Source of the DNA: Cyrtodaria siliqua
Lineage: Eukaryota > Mollusca > Bivalvia > Adapedonta > Hiatellidae
Direction of reading: 5' to 3'
DNA: 64,000 nucleotides
NCBI GenBank assembly: GCA_037043455.1
Contig: JAWPHD010001337.1
Span: 217,001-281,000, forward strand
Both the position numbers and the translations under genes were made by a program. Shown piece after piece: positions 1-11,484 of the stretch. The notes beneath the pieces are model-generated. The model was not told the DNA's origin. It ran no database searches and was given only the letters and a program-made list of their open reading frames with translations. Position 1 is the first letter of the stretch; every line of letters starts with the position of its first letter.

Positions 1-621
1 AGTGGAGCTAAGCCTTTAGTGTGTGTAGGCCCTCTAGGTGATTCAACGGGAATCAACGCATAACGTAACGAGCGGTGGAGACGGTCCCCGTACCTGGACA
101 TCATGGTCAGGTTCTCATAGGAGCAACAACCACGGGACACGTGGTGGGCCCGTCATCAGACCTCACTGGAGGGACTTTTACCCCACAACCTCGGTGGAGG
201 TTATTCATCACGTCATCTTATTCATCGTGTCATCTTATTTATCTCGTCATCATAGTCATCGCGTCATCAACTCTTATAGAAGGCTTTTGATGACAATCCC
301 CGATCATTGGAGTCGCGCATCATATTCATGAGCTTTCGCGCATCATTTTTTGTAACGTTTGTGATCATCAACATTGTTGTAATTGCAACAACACTTTAGT
401 GTCATATATAGTCAGTCGACACATTCAGTATTTATGATAATACTACGAACGTCTTAAACGTTCATGAGAATAGTCGTTTTCATATTTCATTTGTGTATTA
501 GCTTGTTTATCTTGATAATTGTATATATATTTAACATATTTTAAAAGTTGCATTAAACTTATGTAAATGCAGTCACCGACATTGATTCTTTCCTGAGTTA
601 GTCCCAATCACTAGGGTCATC
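1..621 (+). mobile_element. LTR fragment, same family as the 29.8-37.4 kb element, opposite orientation
   Basis: This stretch is the reverse complement of the LTR found intact at 29854-31368 and 35922-37436. Shared landmarks are the GGTGGAGACGGTCCCCGTAC block, CCTCACTGGAGG, the ACGTTTAAGACGTTC-type block and the terminal CTAACTCAGGAAAGAATCAATG block in reverse. It runs off the left edge of the window. It stops about 10 bp before the expected LTR terminus, where Penelope-like sequence begins. It differs at many positions from the intact LTRs, so it is an older copy. Whether it is a solo LTR or part of a longer element cannot be told. Confidence 0.85.
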
Positions 622-2600
622 TTGCGTGGACAGTATTGGAACGACTACGGAGAAATAACACAAGCAGTCAATATGTCCAGTACTGAAAGTAAGAATAAAA
701 GTCGAACAGGAAATGTAGCATTCAAGAACGACAGTCAAGTTGTGATAGTCCTTGTCGCAGAAGAGTCCTTAAATTACTTTTATATTTGGAAAGAAGATCA
801 GGGCTACGATAATAACTTTTTGCAAAGGTTTTACGAAGTTTATGGTAACGGTAACCCTGATTGAGTAGCTTTTTAGTTATACAAAGATTACGAATATTAA
901 AGTCCTCAACTCGAGTACACGCTCTTGAATAACGAATATGTTGAGACACATACACCCCATAAGAAGTTGCTCGGAAACATCCCCATCCAAGTGGGGATAA
1001 TTAACAATGTCATAATTAATATCATCTCTCTTGTCATAGATTTTGCTAATTATTGCACCATTTTCAATCGAGTGATCTAAATCAAGAAAAGAAGCGTTAT
1101 TATCAGATATATTAGTTTTGTTAAGCTGAAGTTCTTTAGGAAAAATATTATTAACCATAGTTGGAAAGAAAGGGTTGTCAATGTTCAATATGTCATCCAG
1201 ATACCGAGAGGTGTCATTAAATGCTTCAATAACATCTGCCTAGGTATCTGGTGAAAGACTCAACATGAAATCTCTTTCATCGCATAATAAAACCAAATCT
1301 GCGACTAGTGGTGCACAGTTCGTACCCATAGGGATACCAACAATTTGTCTATAAACGGTGGTTCCATACCTGATGAAAATATTATCTAATAGGAAGATGA
1401 GTGCTTCACAAACTTCATAGCAAGTCCACATAGTATAATTGTCTAAACTGCCGTTAGTAGAAAACGCTTTAATATTATTACATGCCAAAAATGTAGTTTT
1501 TTCTCTAGCGAAATGTTTGAATAAGAGAAATTAGCTTGTCTTTAATAAGGTGATGTGGTAAGGTTGTATATAGTGTAGAGAAGTCATTTGTGCTTATTAA
1601 TGAAACTTGACATTTATTGTAAATTTTATAAAGAACGTCTCCTTATTTTTTTATAGACCAAAATAAATTAATCCCAGAGTTTTCATAAGTTTTATCACAA
1701 TATAGTTTAACGTGATCTTTAACGGCAGTAAGACAAGAAGTTAAAAGTTTAGAGATGTTTGTTGTGGTGCAGGCACTAGAATTCGAAATAAAGCGAACCT
1801 ATACGGATTTTTATATAATTTAGGAATGCAGTACATAGTAGGCAGTTTATTTTGCTGATCGTTTACACCAGCCTTGAAAGTAGTGCACCGAGTGATATGT
1901 CCGGAAACAACATCATCTTCAGTAGAATTAACTGGAGTATACGAATCGGTGCTGCCTAGTTCCAGAGATAAAACATTGACGTAATGTAGGCGTCAAACAA
2001 TAATTACATTATTAGCTGCTTTATCTGCAGGAACTAAAACAAATTTATTATGAAATTCCTGAATTCCCGATTTTAGATTACGAAAGGAAAACCTAGGAAG
2101 TAAACAGGGTTTAGCCATATACAAGTTAATACGTGTATCTATAATATTAAGAATTGGCATTTTCCAAGTAGAGAGCGAGTTTGGGTCCGCATGTTCTCTA
2201 CGACACCATTTTATACTAAAATCTTTAATGGATTGGGCGATCTGGGCACGACAGGCATTAAAATCAATAGTTGAAGGTGATCTATATTTAGGAACTTTCG
2301 AAAACAAATGTCGAAAACGTTTATCAACAATATCAAAATTACCAGTGATGACATGACCTGCTGGAGCATAATATTGAAAATAATATTTCTAATAGGCTTT
2401 TTATACTTATAACAAATTACAGGACTTTCGGAATTTTTGAAATATTGAAGCTCATTTCTGTTGTGCAAACCGGATTGCCTGTTGCATGTTCAAATCCTTG
2501 AAACGCTGTTTGTCTGAACCCTTAAAGTGTAATGGTACTAAAGGTGGTCGTCGAATATGCAAGATATATCACATGCACGCATGAAACATTTTGAAAAATA
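622..2600 (-). pseudogene. Decayed Penelope-like reverse transcriptase element (copy A)
   Basis: Read on the minus strand, broken frames give a recognisable RT order. N-terminal part: RPPLVPLHFKGSDKQRF near 2.5 kb, then a VLVPADKAANNVIIV block near 2.0 kb. RT palm motif B: IVGIPMGTNCAPLVADL near 1.3 kb. C-terminal part: YDKRDD and PHLDGDV near 1.0 kb, then LRTLLRQGLSQLD near 0.75 kb. Several frameshifts and stops separate these, so no functional protein is possible. The 3' untranslated part is internally deleted: the tail AACGACAGTCAA joins directly to C-terminal coding sequence. I call it Penelope-like from the motif set; a different RT clade with the same motifs is possible. No GIY-YIG motif was seen. 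Confidence 0.75.
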
Positions 2601-2703
2601 CCATATTGGTTTCGTTGAAAGCATCACATTCCTCTGGTATCACTTCTATTGTATGAGTTAGAAATGTAAATGCTTTAGCTATATCTATATATCGTTGTTT
2701 TAT

Positions 2704-2782
2704 TTTCAGTTCATGGTGGTTGAGAATACGGTCTGACGGGGATAGTATATAAAGTCATTTTTCTTTCAGTTCATGGTGGTTG
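2704..2782 (+). repeat. Duplicated splice acceptor and exon start
   Basis: A 19-bp word covering a 3' splice site and the first 13 bases of the TSP1 exon (TTTCAGTTCATGGTGGTTG) occurs at 2704-2722 and again at 2764-2782. Only the second copy continues into the open TSP1 exon. The 41 bases in between match nothing else recognised here. The pattern looks like a small insertion with target-site duplication, or slippage. It leaves a decoy acceptor 60 bp upstream of the real one. Confidence 0.7.
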
Positions 2783-2940
2783 GAGCCTATGGTCGACCTG
2801 GGGCAGCTGTTCAGTAACCTGTGGTGTGGGCCTCATGAGGAGAGACAGAACCTGCTCCAACCCCTATCCAGACTTAAATGGCGACCATTGTGTTGGTGAT
2901 TCCAGAGATGACCGCGCCTGTTTTGAGAGAGCATTTGCAG
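2770..2940 (+). CDS. TSP1 repeat exon, locus 1 (first visible)
   Basis: Internal exon encoding one thrombospondin type 1 repeat. It follows an acceptor TTTCTTTCAG and ends at CAG before GT at 2941. It is 171 nt long, phase 1 at both ends, so it can be skipped or duplicated without shifting frame. The translation begins HGGWSLWSTWGSCSVTCGVG and carries the family features: the W-x2-W-x2-W ladder, CSVTCG, a basic R-R-D-R strand and six cysteines. TSP1 repeats bind glycans and matrix proteins and are often C- or O-mannosylated on this motif. The earlier exons of the gene are not visible: they lie left of the window or were lost around the element insertions at 1-2600. The next exon is the TSP1 exon at 3913. 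Confidence 0.85.
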
Positions 2941-3439
2941 GTTGGCGACAGTTAATGTGATTTCAAATAACATATTTTTTGCTTATATTTAGATAAACGT
3001 TTGTTTTGATGTGTTGGCAGTACATACGTCTGATCTAGAGCGTAACGATTTAGCATTGATTTTTTGTGTGTAAATATTCAATTTTAAAATGTCTTTGTAT
3101 TTGTTATGACATTAAACCTGCCCACCACTCTCGTATTTCCGAAACATATCATATTTACTGAAATGACCTGTTTTGATTGTTTGCTTTGATTATGTTATTG
3201 GCGGTTTAGGGAAAAGTTATGATTTGTTGCAACAATATTATTCTAAATTCTCTTATTATAATAATGCTCATTGTCCGTTAATACATATGTGTTATTAGTA
3301 TAGAACATATTTATAGTATTTGATAGAATATATAGTAACATGTTGCTTATTTCAAAGCTAGTGCTGTTTCATTCAAAACGTATATGCTGTTTCGATTCGT
3401 TTTATCAATTCAACATTGTTAGAATAAATACTGATAAAG

Positions 3440-3690
3440 GTGATCCTTTGGGAGCAACAAACACAATTAAGAGAATAAAGCAGCAGACTCGGTTTTATTG
3501 AGTCTGTTCATGAGAAGTAATGAAAGAAGCAACACCTCTCACGCCGCCTAGCACCGGCTTAAGCGGTATTCTACTTCAAAGCCACCTATATTGGGCTCGT
3601 TGGTCCCAAAGGACCAGTAAAAATAACACTACTGATTCGTAGTACGGGGAGACTTTTTACAGCCGCCACACTGCACTAAACGAACGCTAG
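3440..3690 (-). repeat. Dispersed short hairpin repeat, diverged copy in intron
   Basis: Contains CTCGGTTTTATTGAGTCTGTTCATGAG-like sequence followed by a CTCACGCC block. It aligns with the better copies at 7022-7250, 21750-21900 and 50722-50870. It lies in the intron between two TSP1 exons. Boundaries are approximate. Confidence 0.5.
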
Positions 3691-3912
3691 TAGATGACTT
3701 ATCTGGAAAAGTAAATGTAATTTATATTATATCTATGCTGTATACAATTTAACCAAACCCAATGACTGGAACTGTAATGCGCCTTTACAATTATTATAAC
3801 TAATGTAAACTAAAATATTCCAAATATAACTATATTAACAAACAAATAAGGCACCAAGAACGGCAGCTCTTCACTAACTAGCGATATTATTACCATGTTT
3901 CTTATTGTTCAG

Positions 3913-4080
3913 ATGGGGGATGGTCACAGTGGGCCGATTGGGGACGCTGTTCTGCCTCGTGTGGTGGTGGACTTAAGACCAGATCACGCACATGCAGTAA
4001 CCCTCCTCCGTCTCAGTTGGGGAAAAACTGTGAAGGGAGCAACGAGGATAAAGAGTTATGTAACACTAAGCCTTGTCCAG
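3913..4080 (+). CDS. TSP1 repeat exon, locus 1 (second)
   Basis: Internal exon of 168 nt, phase 1-1, between acceptor TTATTGTTCAG and donor CAG/GTAACA. It encodes GGWSQWADWGRCSASCGGG, then KTRSRTCSNPPPSQLGKNCE, then a C-terminal ELCNTKPCP, which is a complete TSP1 repeat with WSQW, CSASCGGG, the R-layer and six cysteines. It splices in frame from the TSP1 exon at 2770 and into the C1q exon at 4790. A mutated relative of this exon lies at 19985-20140 in the paralogous locus. Confidence 0.88.
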
Positions 4081-4789
4081 GTAACATTTTATATAGAAAA
4101 ATAATAATTTGTTTTGATGTTCTTTTTATTTTAATTTAATTTTGTGAACATTTATCAGACCGAAAAATATAAAACTGATTTGTAACAAAATAAAATTGTG
4201 TTTTTATTGAAATTTTAAAATATAATATACCGAGTGTATTATGCTATCCCGCAAACTATAAAATGTAAAATATTTCGGAGCTGTGGTCGGTCGGGTGTAC
4301 TGACTATCCATAAATGGGTAATGCATATTCGGTAATGCACCAATATACAACTTCTCATAGATTAGAGTTCACATATTTATTTCACATTTAAACAAAGATA
4401 CAGTTCGTAATCATGGTATCCACTAAAAAGTTTCAATTTCCCCATACAATTATCCAGATGTCAGTGTTTCAAAATGAATAAAATATTATGCAACCAATAG
4501 AGGTGAGGTCTTAGCGATACAACCGTAAATTTAAACAAATGAATTCAGTGAACCCCAACCATAAAAGTTGTCTTAAAAGTATGTAATACATATTTTTTTA
4601 CTTTAATACAGAATTCCGAAAACAGTTATTATAACGACGACGGAACTGATCAATTAAACATAAAACCTATTTTAGACAATAACTTCATTATGACATGTAT
4701 TTATGCATGTCATGGTGACCAAGGATGTTGTACATGTAATTTGTTCAAAATCAAATGAAATTTAAGACATTTACATAATGTAATTTTAG

Positions 4790-5181
4790 TTCCAATGGTG
4801 GCATTTACCGCACACTCTCCAACCGGTACACGTGTGGGAGACGGAGTTCCGACATTCAACCACATCTTAGAAAACAGCGGAGGAGGGTACAATAAAGCAA
4901 CAGGTGTATTTACGTGTACAGTTCCCGGACTGTATCACTTTCATTTAGATTTGATTGTGAGGCCAAACGAGAAGGGGGTGGTCACTTTCTGCCGTATCGT
5001 CCATAACGGTTCTGACAAGGTTGGAGCTTATGTGCAAAACGAATCATCACTATATCACTCGGCATCAGCGTCCATATACTTGCGCTTGTCTGCAGCAGCC
5101 ACCGTAAATTTACGATGTGGAGGATGGACAAATATATGTTCTGCAATAATGTTCACTGGAGCTCTTATCACACCAGATTAG
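4790..5181 (+). CDS. C1q globular-domain terminal exon, locus 1
   Basis: Last coding exon of the TSP1/C1q gene. The acceptor AATTTTAG ends at 4789 and the exon enters in phase 1, matching the TSP1 exon before it; TAG is at 5179-5181. The product is about 129 residues and fits one C1q domain: it opens VAFTAHSPTGTRVGDG, has the aromatic core N...GGGYNKATGVFTCTVPG followed by LYHFHLDLIV, and ends IMFTGALITPD, matching the family's closing strand. C1q heads trimerise and bind pathogen surfaces or other ligands; bivalves have very large families of them. No collagen repeat is visible here; the upstream modules are TSP1. The 5' end of the gene is not in view, so signal peptide and full architecture are unknown. 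Confidence 0.9.
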
Positions 5182-5624
5182 ATACGTTTTTTAAATTTTC
5201 GGAACTTTTCTGTTGTATAAACGGAATAGATACAATATGGACAGTTTTATGCAAAACTGAAAACAGCATCAGTGACATGTTACATCGAAAAACCTGTAAT
5301 ATTGAGTTAATGATCTAGTGTGCATGCATTTGTGCTTTACATTTGAAGGTTATAAATAATTAAATATGGTAACTGGTCTATTATACTAAAAATACATTTT
5401 TTTGTTAACCGTTAGAGCCATGTTAATGCTCTGAGCTCTTTTCCGTTTCAAGCAGTTGAGTTATTTAAGTTAACTTAGTCATGTAAAATATGAACTTCTT
5501 GTATAATATGCATAGTTTCTTTATGTTTGTCGCAGAATAAGCTTGTTATTATTCATATTCCGTGCACTATTGAGTTACGCATATTATACTTTATTCGTAA
5601 TACAGTTTAAGTATCGTTTTAAAT

Positions 5625-6118
5625 ATAGATATAAAAATCGAACAGGAAAAACAGCATTAAAGAACGACAGTCTACCACAAACACACACAGAAACAAAGAA
5701 CAACTCTAAAGATGAATAAAAGGCCAAATAAAACATCACAAACAAAGCAGGGTTGAAAATAGGGCTACCGCCTTGGAACGGTCAGTGGCAAAAAAGACCG
5801 CTGGGGGTTCAAGCCAGGTTCTAGGGTGCACCAAACAAACAATAAAACGGGACAGTGTAAATAAAGAAATCAATATAAGTAAAACACAAAGACGCTCGTG
5901 AATATATAAATACAAAAGAACAATAGCCTAAAAGGTCACAAAGAAGGTACTCAATGACTTGGCAGAAGCCAGAGCAACAAGAGAACAAACCATTGAGGGC
6001 ACGATCATACAAGATTTCAGACAAACATCAAACGTCACCGTCCTTTTGGGCATTAGGTAGACGTCATCATAGGGTCCACAGCCTGTCCGGTCATCGTACA
6101 ATTAAAGAGGAAATCATA
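5625..6118 (-). mobile_element. 5'-truncated Penelope-like fragment (3' end)
   Basis: Holds the family's 3' region in minus orientation: GAACGACAGTC, the CACACACAGAAAC run, the GGAACGGTCAGTGGCAAA box and a short C-terminal coding remnant ending near AATTAAAGAGGAAA. The paralogous segment at 37.9 kb lacks it and reads straight across (CGTTTTAA to a TTTTACTTCA-like block), which fixes the boundaries to within a few bases. Heavy 5' truncation is usual for target-primed insertions. Confidence 0.8.
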
Positions 6119-6249
6119 GTTTAGTTTTGTTTAGTTAATTTGTATGTCTTACTTCATTTCTGTGACAAAAAAGACTGTAGAAAAATGTATTTATAAATTA
6201 AATGTCATTAAGTTACGTATTCTGTAAATGCGTGAATATTTGTGTTTTG

Positions 6250-7021
6250 CATGCTCTTTAATATTCTACATGTGTGGTTACTATGTATGAGAGGAAAATA
6301 AAAGATTAATATATCTATTATTGTTTTTATGTTTTTGGGCCTCAATATGCAGCTTATGAATTAGCGTCTCCCAAAAAGTAACGGTAAGCAAGATATATAC
6401 TGCACATTGGGGTCCTACATGCTTAGTTTATATTAAATTATTAAATAGATGGCCAATAAGATACAACATGACTGCATGAAATCAACATGTACGGTTGGTC
6501 AACGAGTTTATTAAATCAATAATAACCAGTAAATGGGCCGTTTGATAAAAATTAAATTAAATTGCCATAATAAATATCTAAAATCTTCGTCAAGCGGAAG
6601 TGTTTTTTTATCTGCGACGCTTCATTTTGTTAATACAAACGACTAAACGCTTTGTGAAGATGTGCAGAAACAATTTGAACTTCGATTTCAATCAGTACTG
6701 TTATTCATTCGATCTTTGGAGATCGCTGAGCCCGATACTTAGATTTAGTTATCGGTGGTACATTTTCAATTTCTTTTGTTTTCTTACTTAAATTTTGATT
6801 CGGTGGATTCACTACTCCGGCCGATAAAAGGCTCTGGGTATTGTTTAACCACTTATAGGATATGTTGTCTGCTTTTTAATTTAGTCTTTTGGCTGTTACT
6901 TGTGATACGCAGGCTTCATAACCGCTGCTCCCAACTAAATATCATTATGTTTATTTCGCTCTTCGGGGCATTTAATTTTATTAGATACTGGGACCATACG
7001 CCGTACGACATGGGGAAGCAA
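6250..7021. other. No gene recognised
   Basis: AT-rich sequence after the end of the duplicated C1q segment. Short open frames exist but have no recognisable domain, and the longest runs into a dispersed repeat. Confidence 0.6.
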
Positions 7022-7250
7022 TTAACTCCATGTCCACCGCCGTATGCATGCCATCTTCGGGATGGTTTAAATTTGTGTATTACTGATTTTATGAATATTG
7101 AGTTCTGCCCAACCCGGTGCTAGAGGGCGTGAGCGGTAGCTAGCATATTTCACTACCGCTCAAGAACAGTCTCAATCAAACCGAGACTGCAATATTTCGT
7201 ATGTGTCGTGCTCGGCCGTTTCCTAAGGTCCATTATTATACTCTTCTTAA
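7022..7250 (+). repeat. Dispersed repeat with two adjacent hairpins
   Basis: Contains GAGCGGTAG...CTACCGCTC and then CAGTCTC-AATCAAACC-GAGACTG, two perfect stem-loops side by side. A 150-bp version sits reverse-complemented at 21750-21900, a longer related copy lies at 50722-50870 and a diverged one at 3440. The left part (GCCGTATGCATGCCATCTTCGG) is shared only with the 50.7 kb copy. No convincing pol III boxes or transposase were seen, so the class is unknown. Confidence 0.65.
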
Positions 7251-7734
7251 TGATTTTGATTGGCTGACACAAACACACCTCCAACATATGGTCAACGTTG
7301 ATCGAAGATGTAAACAAAGAGTTTACTATTTCATGACTCGATCCGTCTATATTACGTCTGTATGTATGTCTATTTTTAACATTAGTTTTATGGAAGAAAC
7401 TAGATCAGTACCAAAATAATAAACTTGACGAAAATATACAAAATGTAAAAACTGCGAGAACAGACAATAGAAATATAATTCGAACACATATTGCATGATG
7501 CAAATCTTAACAGAAATGTTAGTTAGTATAGTTTTAGAAATGCAAAGGAAATTTGGAAAATGCTGAAAATATCGTCATCTAAACGGTTTTCCCCTTGATG
7601 CTCTGACTTCAGATAAGTCATCGAGTACATATGAGATTAGCTTCTTAGGTTTAACTGTTTTTTTATATATGATATACATGAACATTTCTGTGTTTTTGTT
7701 ATTACATCTATGCTTTCTCAAATGCAAGGGGTTA

Positions 7735-7910
7735 ACTCGGCGGGGATTATTATTTTTATTTACACTGTCCTGCTGCTGAGGGATGATAACAGGATAAGAG
7801 TGAGGTTTGGTGCACACTTGAACCGGTTTAAACTCCCAGGTGGGCCCTTTTGCCACTGACCATTCCAAGGATGTACCCCTGTTGTCAACACTTATGTTTT
7901 TGTGATGTGC
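7735..7910 (+). mobile_element. Penelope-like 3' fragment, plus orientation
   Basis: Diverged copy of the family's 3' untranslated region: TTTATTTACACTGTCC, GGTTTGGTGCAC, a TTTGCCACTGACC-like box and GTTGTCAACAC. It faces the minus-strand copy at 8070, making an inverted pair. Confidence 0.65.
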
Positions 7911-8069
7911 TTTACTACATCACACATCATACATACAGACGGGAATGTGTTTGTAATCACCTTTGCGTTGTAATACTTGCTGGAGTGTCTGTATTCTGTG
8001 AATGCTACTCTTTCTGTTGGAATTATAACCGTTTCTTAATATAACGCATATGTTATGTTGAATGAACAA

Positions 8070-8790
8070 GTAGATACAGGAACAGGAAATGTAGCATTCA
8101 AGGGCGACAGTCAACCACAAACACACACAGAAACAAACAGCAACTATAAAGATGAATAAAAGGCAAGCTATGATATAGCAAACATAAAATGGTTGACAAT
8201 AGGGCTAGCACTGGAACGGTCAGTGGAAAAAAAGGCCGCTGGGGGTTTAAACCAGGTTCTAGGGTTCATCCAACTTCACTCTTATCCTACTGATATCCCA
8301 ATAAACGGGACAGTGTAAATAAAAATATACCCGCCAGGTTGTAATATCTAACAAACAAAGCATAATGAATAGGTAATATAAGTAAAACACATAAATGATC
8401 ATGTATATATAATATAAAAAAAACAAAAGCCTAGAAAGCCAAAAAGTAAGTACTCAGTGACTTGGCAGAAGCCAGAACAACAAGAGAATAAACAGTTAAG
8501 GGTACGACACGACTAGATTAAAGACAAACATCAACAGCTACCATCCTATAAGAATTTAGTTAGACGCCATCATATGGTCTACATTCTATCCTCACTTCAA
8601 AGAGGAAAGCATAGTGGCGAACTGTAAATGGGTCTACCACTAAGCATGCAGTGCGTTGCAAAATGATAGGGTCATCATCTCTTCTGATAAACTTTTTAAC
8701 AAGTTCAATAAAGATTGTATGAACGTGATTTTGACCAAGGATCTTACGAAATGTGTAAATCACATCACCCTAGAAGTCAGATATGGGTTA
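8070..8790 (-). mobile_element. Penelope-like fragment with C-terminal coding remnant (copy B)
   Basis: The minus strand carries the 3' region (AGCATTCAAGGGCGACAGTC, GGAACGGTCAGTGG) and, from about 8763 to 8560, a remnant reading FRKILGQNHVHTIF then DPIILQRTACLVVDPFTVRH, the same C-terminal block as at 12.7 kb. It is 5'-truncated and has no RT domain. Confidence 0.75.
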
Positions 8791-9054
8791 GACAATGGGA
8801 TACTCAACTTTTCGAAACCAACTCGGCTGTCAAATTTTAAATGCTACCACCTTTTAGATATATCTTAGTAAAAAAGAAATAGCCAGGATAGTTCTTGAAA
8901 CGGTTGCTTAACAAATTATTTTTATGCAAACATATGCAAATTTGAACAAAAATGGCTAAAAACTGGAATAATGTTTTAAATAGTATTAACATTGCAATTG
9001 TAGGTGGCTGAAGCTTCTGAAAGATGTCTGTATCAGTCGAGCAAAGTATTCAAT

Positions 9055-9335
9055 CGCCAAGGTGATTGGAGGGGAGAGGGACAGGGATAGAAGGAAACAC
9101 TACAAAGGATTTTAGGAACCCTGCCTTAAGGTTACTATCGATTAGATTCTTATGGTTCTTTAACGTGAGACTTCGATACACAGGACCACCAGGTTTACAT
9201 CCCCATCCGACGGATGTGCTTGGGTGTGTTGCCTCAGGACACATCGAAGTAATGCAGCGAATCCAGTGAGACTCGAATCCGTGTTCACTAGATTTAAAGG
9301 CGAGGGGCTATCCACTGGACCACCACGTCCCATGG
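9055..9335 (-). mobile_element. tRNA-derived SINE
   Basis: On the minus strand the head has an A-box-like TGGTCCAGTGG followed about 45 nt later by a B-box-like GGATTCGAGTCTC, the split pol III promoter of a tRNA-derived SINE. A tail with CCATCCGACGG-type and AGAACCATAAGAATC-type words follows. The latter resembles the tail of the SINE at 15245-15546. Confidence 0.7.
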
Positions 9336-9719
9336 TAACGTCCCATGGTAACACTTGAGTAAATGGCAACATCAAATAAAATATTTGTATTCGTACGAGT
9401 ATATATACTGATCTGACAATGACATGCTTACAAACTCAAAGATGTACATAAACACACGTAATGTGTTTTCATCCAAAAGTGCAGCAAGAACCTATTCATG
9501 TCATTATAAGGAAAGTTTAATCTAACAGAGGCTGTACTGTTTTATAAGCAATTTATTTAATAAATACGAATTGTAGCATGGTCACTGAAAATTCTTTTTC
9601 TAATAGAACAGTGTAAATCGTTTAATTGAAAATAACACCTGTCAGAATAAATGGTGTACTACAACTACCGGTTATTGGAAGTTAGAGTATAGCAGGGAAC
9701 TGAAATGTACATGCTACAA

Positions 9720-9828
9720 AACAGATAGAGTATGGTTTCATCTCGTTGGTTAATTTAAACCCCTCGATGGGCTACGCCCATCTCTATGTTTAAATTAACC
9801 AACACATTGAGACCATACTCTATCTGTT
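9720..9828. repeat. 109-bp foldback hairpin
   Basis: Outer arms AACAGATAGAGTATGGT and ACCATACTCTATCTGTT are exact complements, and the inner GTTGGTTAATTTAAAC and GTTTAAATTAACCAAC are also exact. The centre holds a further stem, GATGGGC-TAC-GCCCATC. Nearly the whole unit is therefore double-stranded when folded. It is either a minimal foldback MITE or a structured RNA source. Confidence 0.85.
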
Positions 9829-9829
9829 A

Positions 9830-11480
9830 CATAAAGAACAACTTTTGCCAAAAATCTAAAATCGTTAAATTTTACACGTTTTGTTCTTAGAATAATTTAG
9901 TGACTAAATAATGTCATGAAATGAGAGAAAATATTATTATACAATTATTTATTTTCTCTCTCAAAACCTTTTTTAATAGAAAAAAAAATCGATTAAATAG
10001 GGGAAACACTTTTGTAAATGTTTGGTTTGGTTTAATAGTGAAAACGGGAAAAACAGACCCACGATTGGAAATTTGCTCTGTTCCCTTTTAATAAAGGGAG
10101 ACCATCACCCATCACATAGATACTTTATTTCAAAATGAGCACATGTTGTTGATGTATCAGCATGTTAAAGGGATACACGACAATCCAGAAGTATTTATCA
10201 TTAACATCAGCATTTAAATTTCAACTTTCAACTTGTGAGAAGCAGCATGTGAAGTCAAGAAGTGTAACTGATGCATCATCAGCTGACGTTAAACATGACG
10301 TCATGCAACATAATTTGTGAACATGACGTCATGTGCGTGAAAATGGAATAATTAGATTTACACTATTTGCAAGTAAACGTTATGCAAATACGGTCTGGCA
10401 ATGGAGAAGGGATGGGTTATTTTCAGATGCATCTGTGACATTGTATTTATCTTTACCTTAAAATATGTATAATGTATTCTAACATAAAAACAAATGCGGA
10501 AGACAATCCTCCCTATTGAGATTCGCGCGAAGCGAAGCCCCGGTTTTAAGCAAATATATTGTGGTAAGCTTCGCAAAGAGAAATCCACAGCCATGAGTCG
10601 CCTCTTTCTTCAATTCCTTGGTTGACCTTAGTTGACATTTTCAACGAGAACTGCGAGTTAAAGAATATGAACAGTAGGGGAGCAGCCTTGATATTTTCCT
10701 ACATCTATTAAATATTTGGTAACGCATGGCAACGAAAAGTAGTACGTCATCTTTCAGCAACGTCAAAAAAAAATTAAATGTCCGCCATTTTTGATTTTTT
10801 AAAAGACATAATTTTGAAGATTGTGACAATTTTTGATGATGAAATTTCAGTTCCGCTTTAAGTTTCATGATTTTCGGCTGTACCGACTTTTTTTTTAGAA
10901 GCTTTAATGGGTGATAAATGCAGACCCGCCTTGTAAAATGTCGAAGCGAGGGGCGATAACTCTAAGAGATGAAATTTTTAGAATACGTTTGAAATGACAA
11001 CAATCGTGTGTTTTTTGTTCAATAAAATACGAGGAGATACTTGAATTGTTGTGTTAGCTCACATATTACATGAATGTTGCTGCATGTCACGAAAAGCATG
11101 TTATTTCTTTTATCAAAAGTACACGAAAATCCGAGATGTTAGACTCTGTACTTTATTTTTGACTGGACTGTCCTCGCAAGAACTGCAGGCGCGTATTCGA
11201 TGGAGCGGGTAGTATTGGGCACCCTCTCATATGTGGAATGTGTACGTAACAATCGCTACTGTTCAACGTGGGAGTTGGGGTTGAGAGTAGGGGGGAGGGC
11301 ATCTGAGCTGAGATTTAAAAGGCAGCACCCCATCCCCTTCCCAACCCCCTACCCCAACTAAAATCATGAAAATCTGTTTTGAAAGCTCTTGCAAGCATAA
11401 ATTTTTAAACATATTCAGATAATAGATTTATTGCTGTATTTTTGACTAGACTGACCAGTGTCTAATTGTCATCCGCAACT
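9830..11480. other. No gene recognised
   Basis: AT-rich intergenic or intronic sequence. Notable small items are TTAAAGGGATACACGAC at about 10166, resembling one end of the TTAA MITE family, and two CATGACGTCATG palindromes near 10295 and 10322. No domain was found in any short frame. Confidence 0.5.
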
Positions 11481-11484
11481 TGGC

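Larger units (their letters stand above)
4471..6250. repeat. Segmental duplication, copy 1 (contains the intact C1q exon)
   Basis: This segment aligns with 29325-29853 plus 37437-38060. Homology starts in the intron (GAATAAAATATTATG), covers the C1q exon and 3' flank, and ends near 6250. Copy 1 is interrupted at about 5625-6118 by a Penelope-like fragment. Copy 2 is interrupted by the LTR retrotransposon. Each copy therefore supplies the empty site for the insertion in the other. Confidence 0.85.

Noticed and set aside
6755..7123. 122-codon plus frame
   Set aside because: No recognised domain; its 3' third lies in a dispersed repeat.
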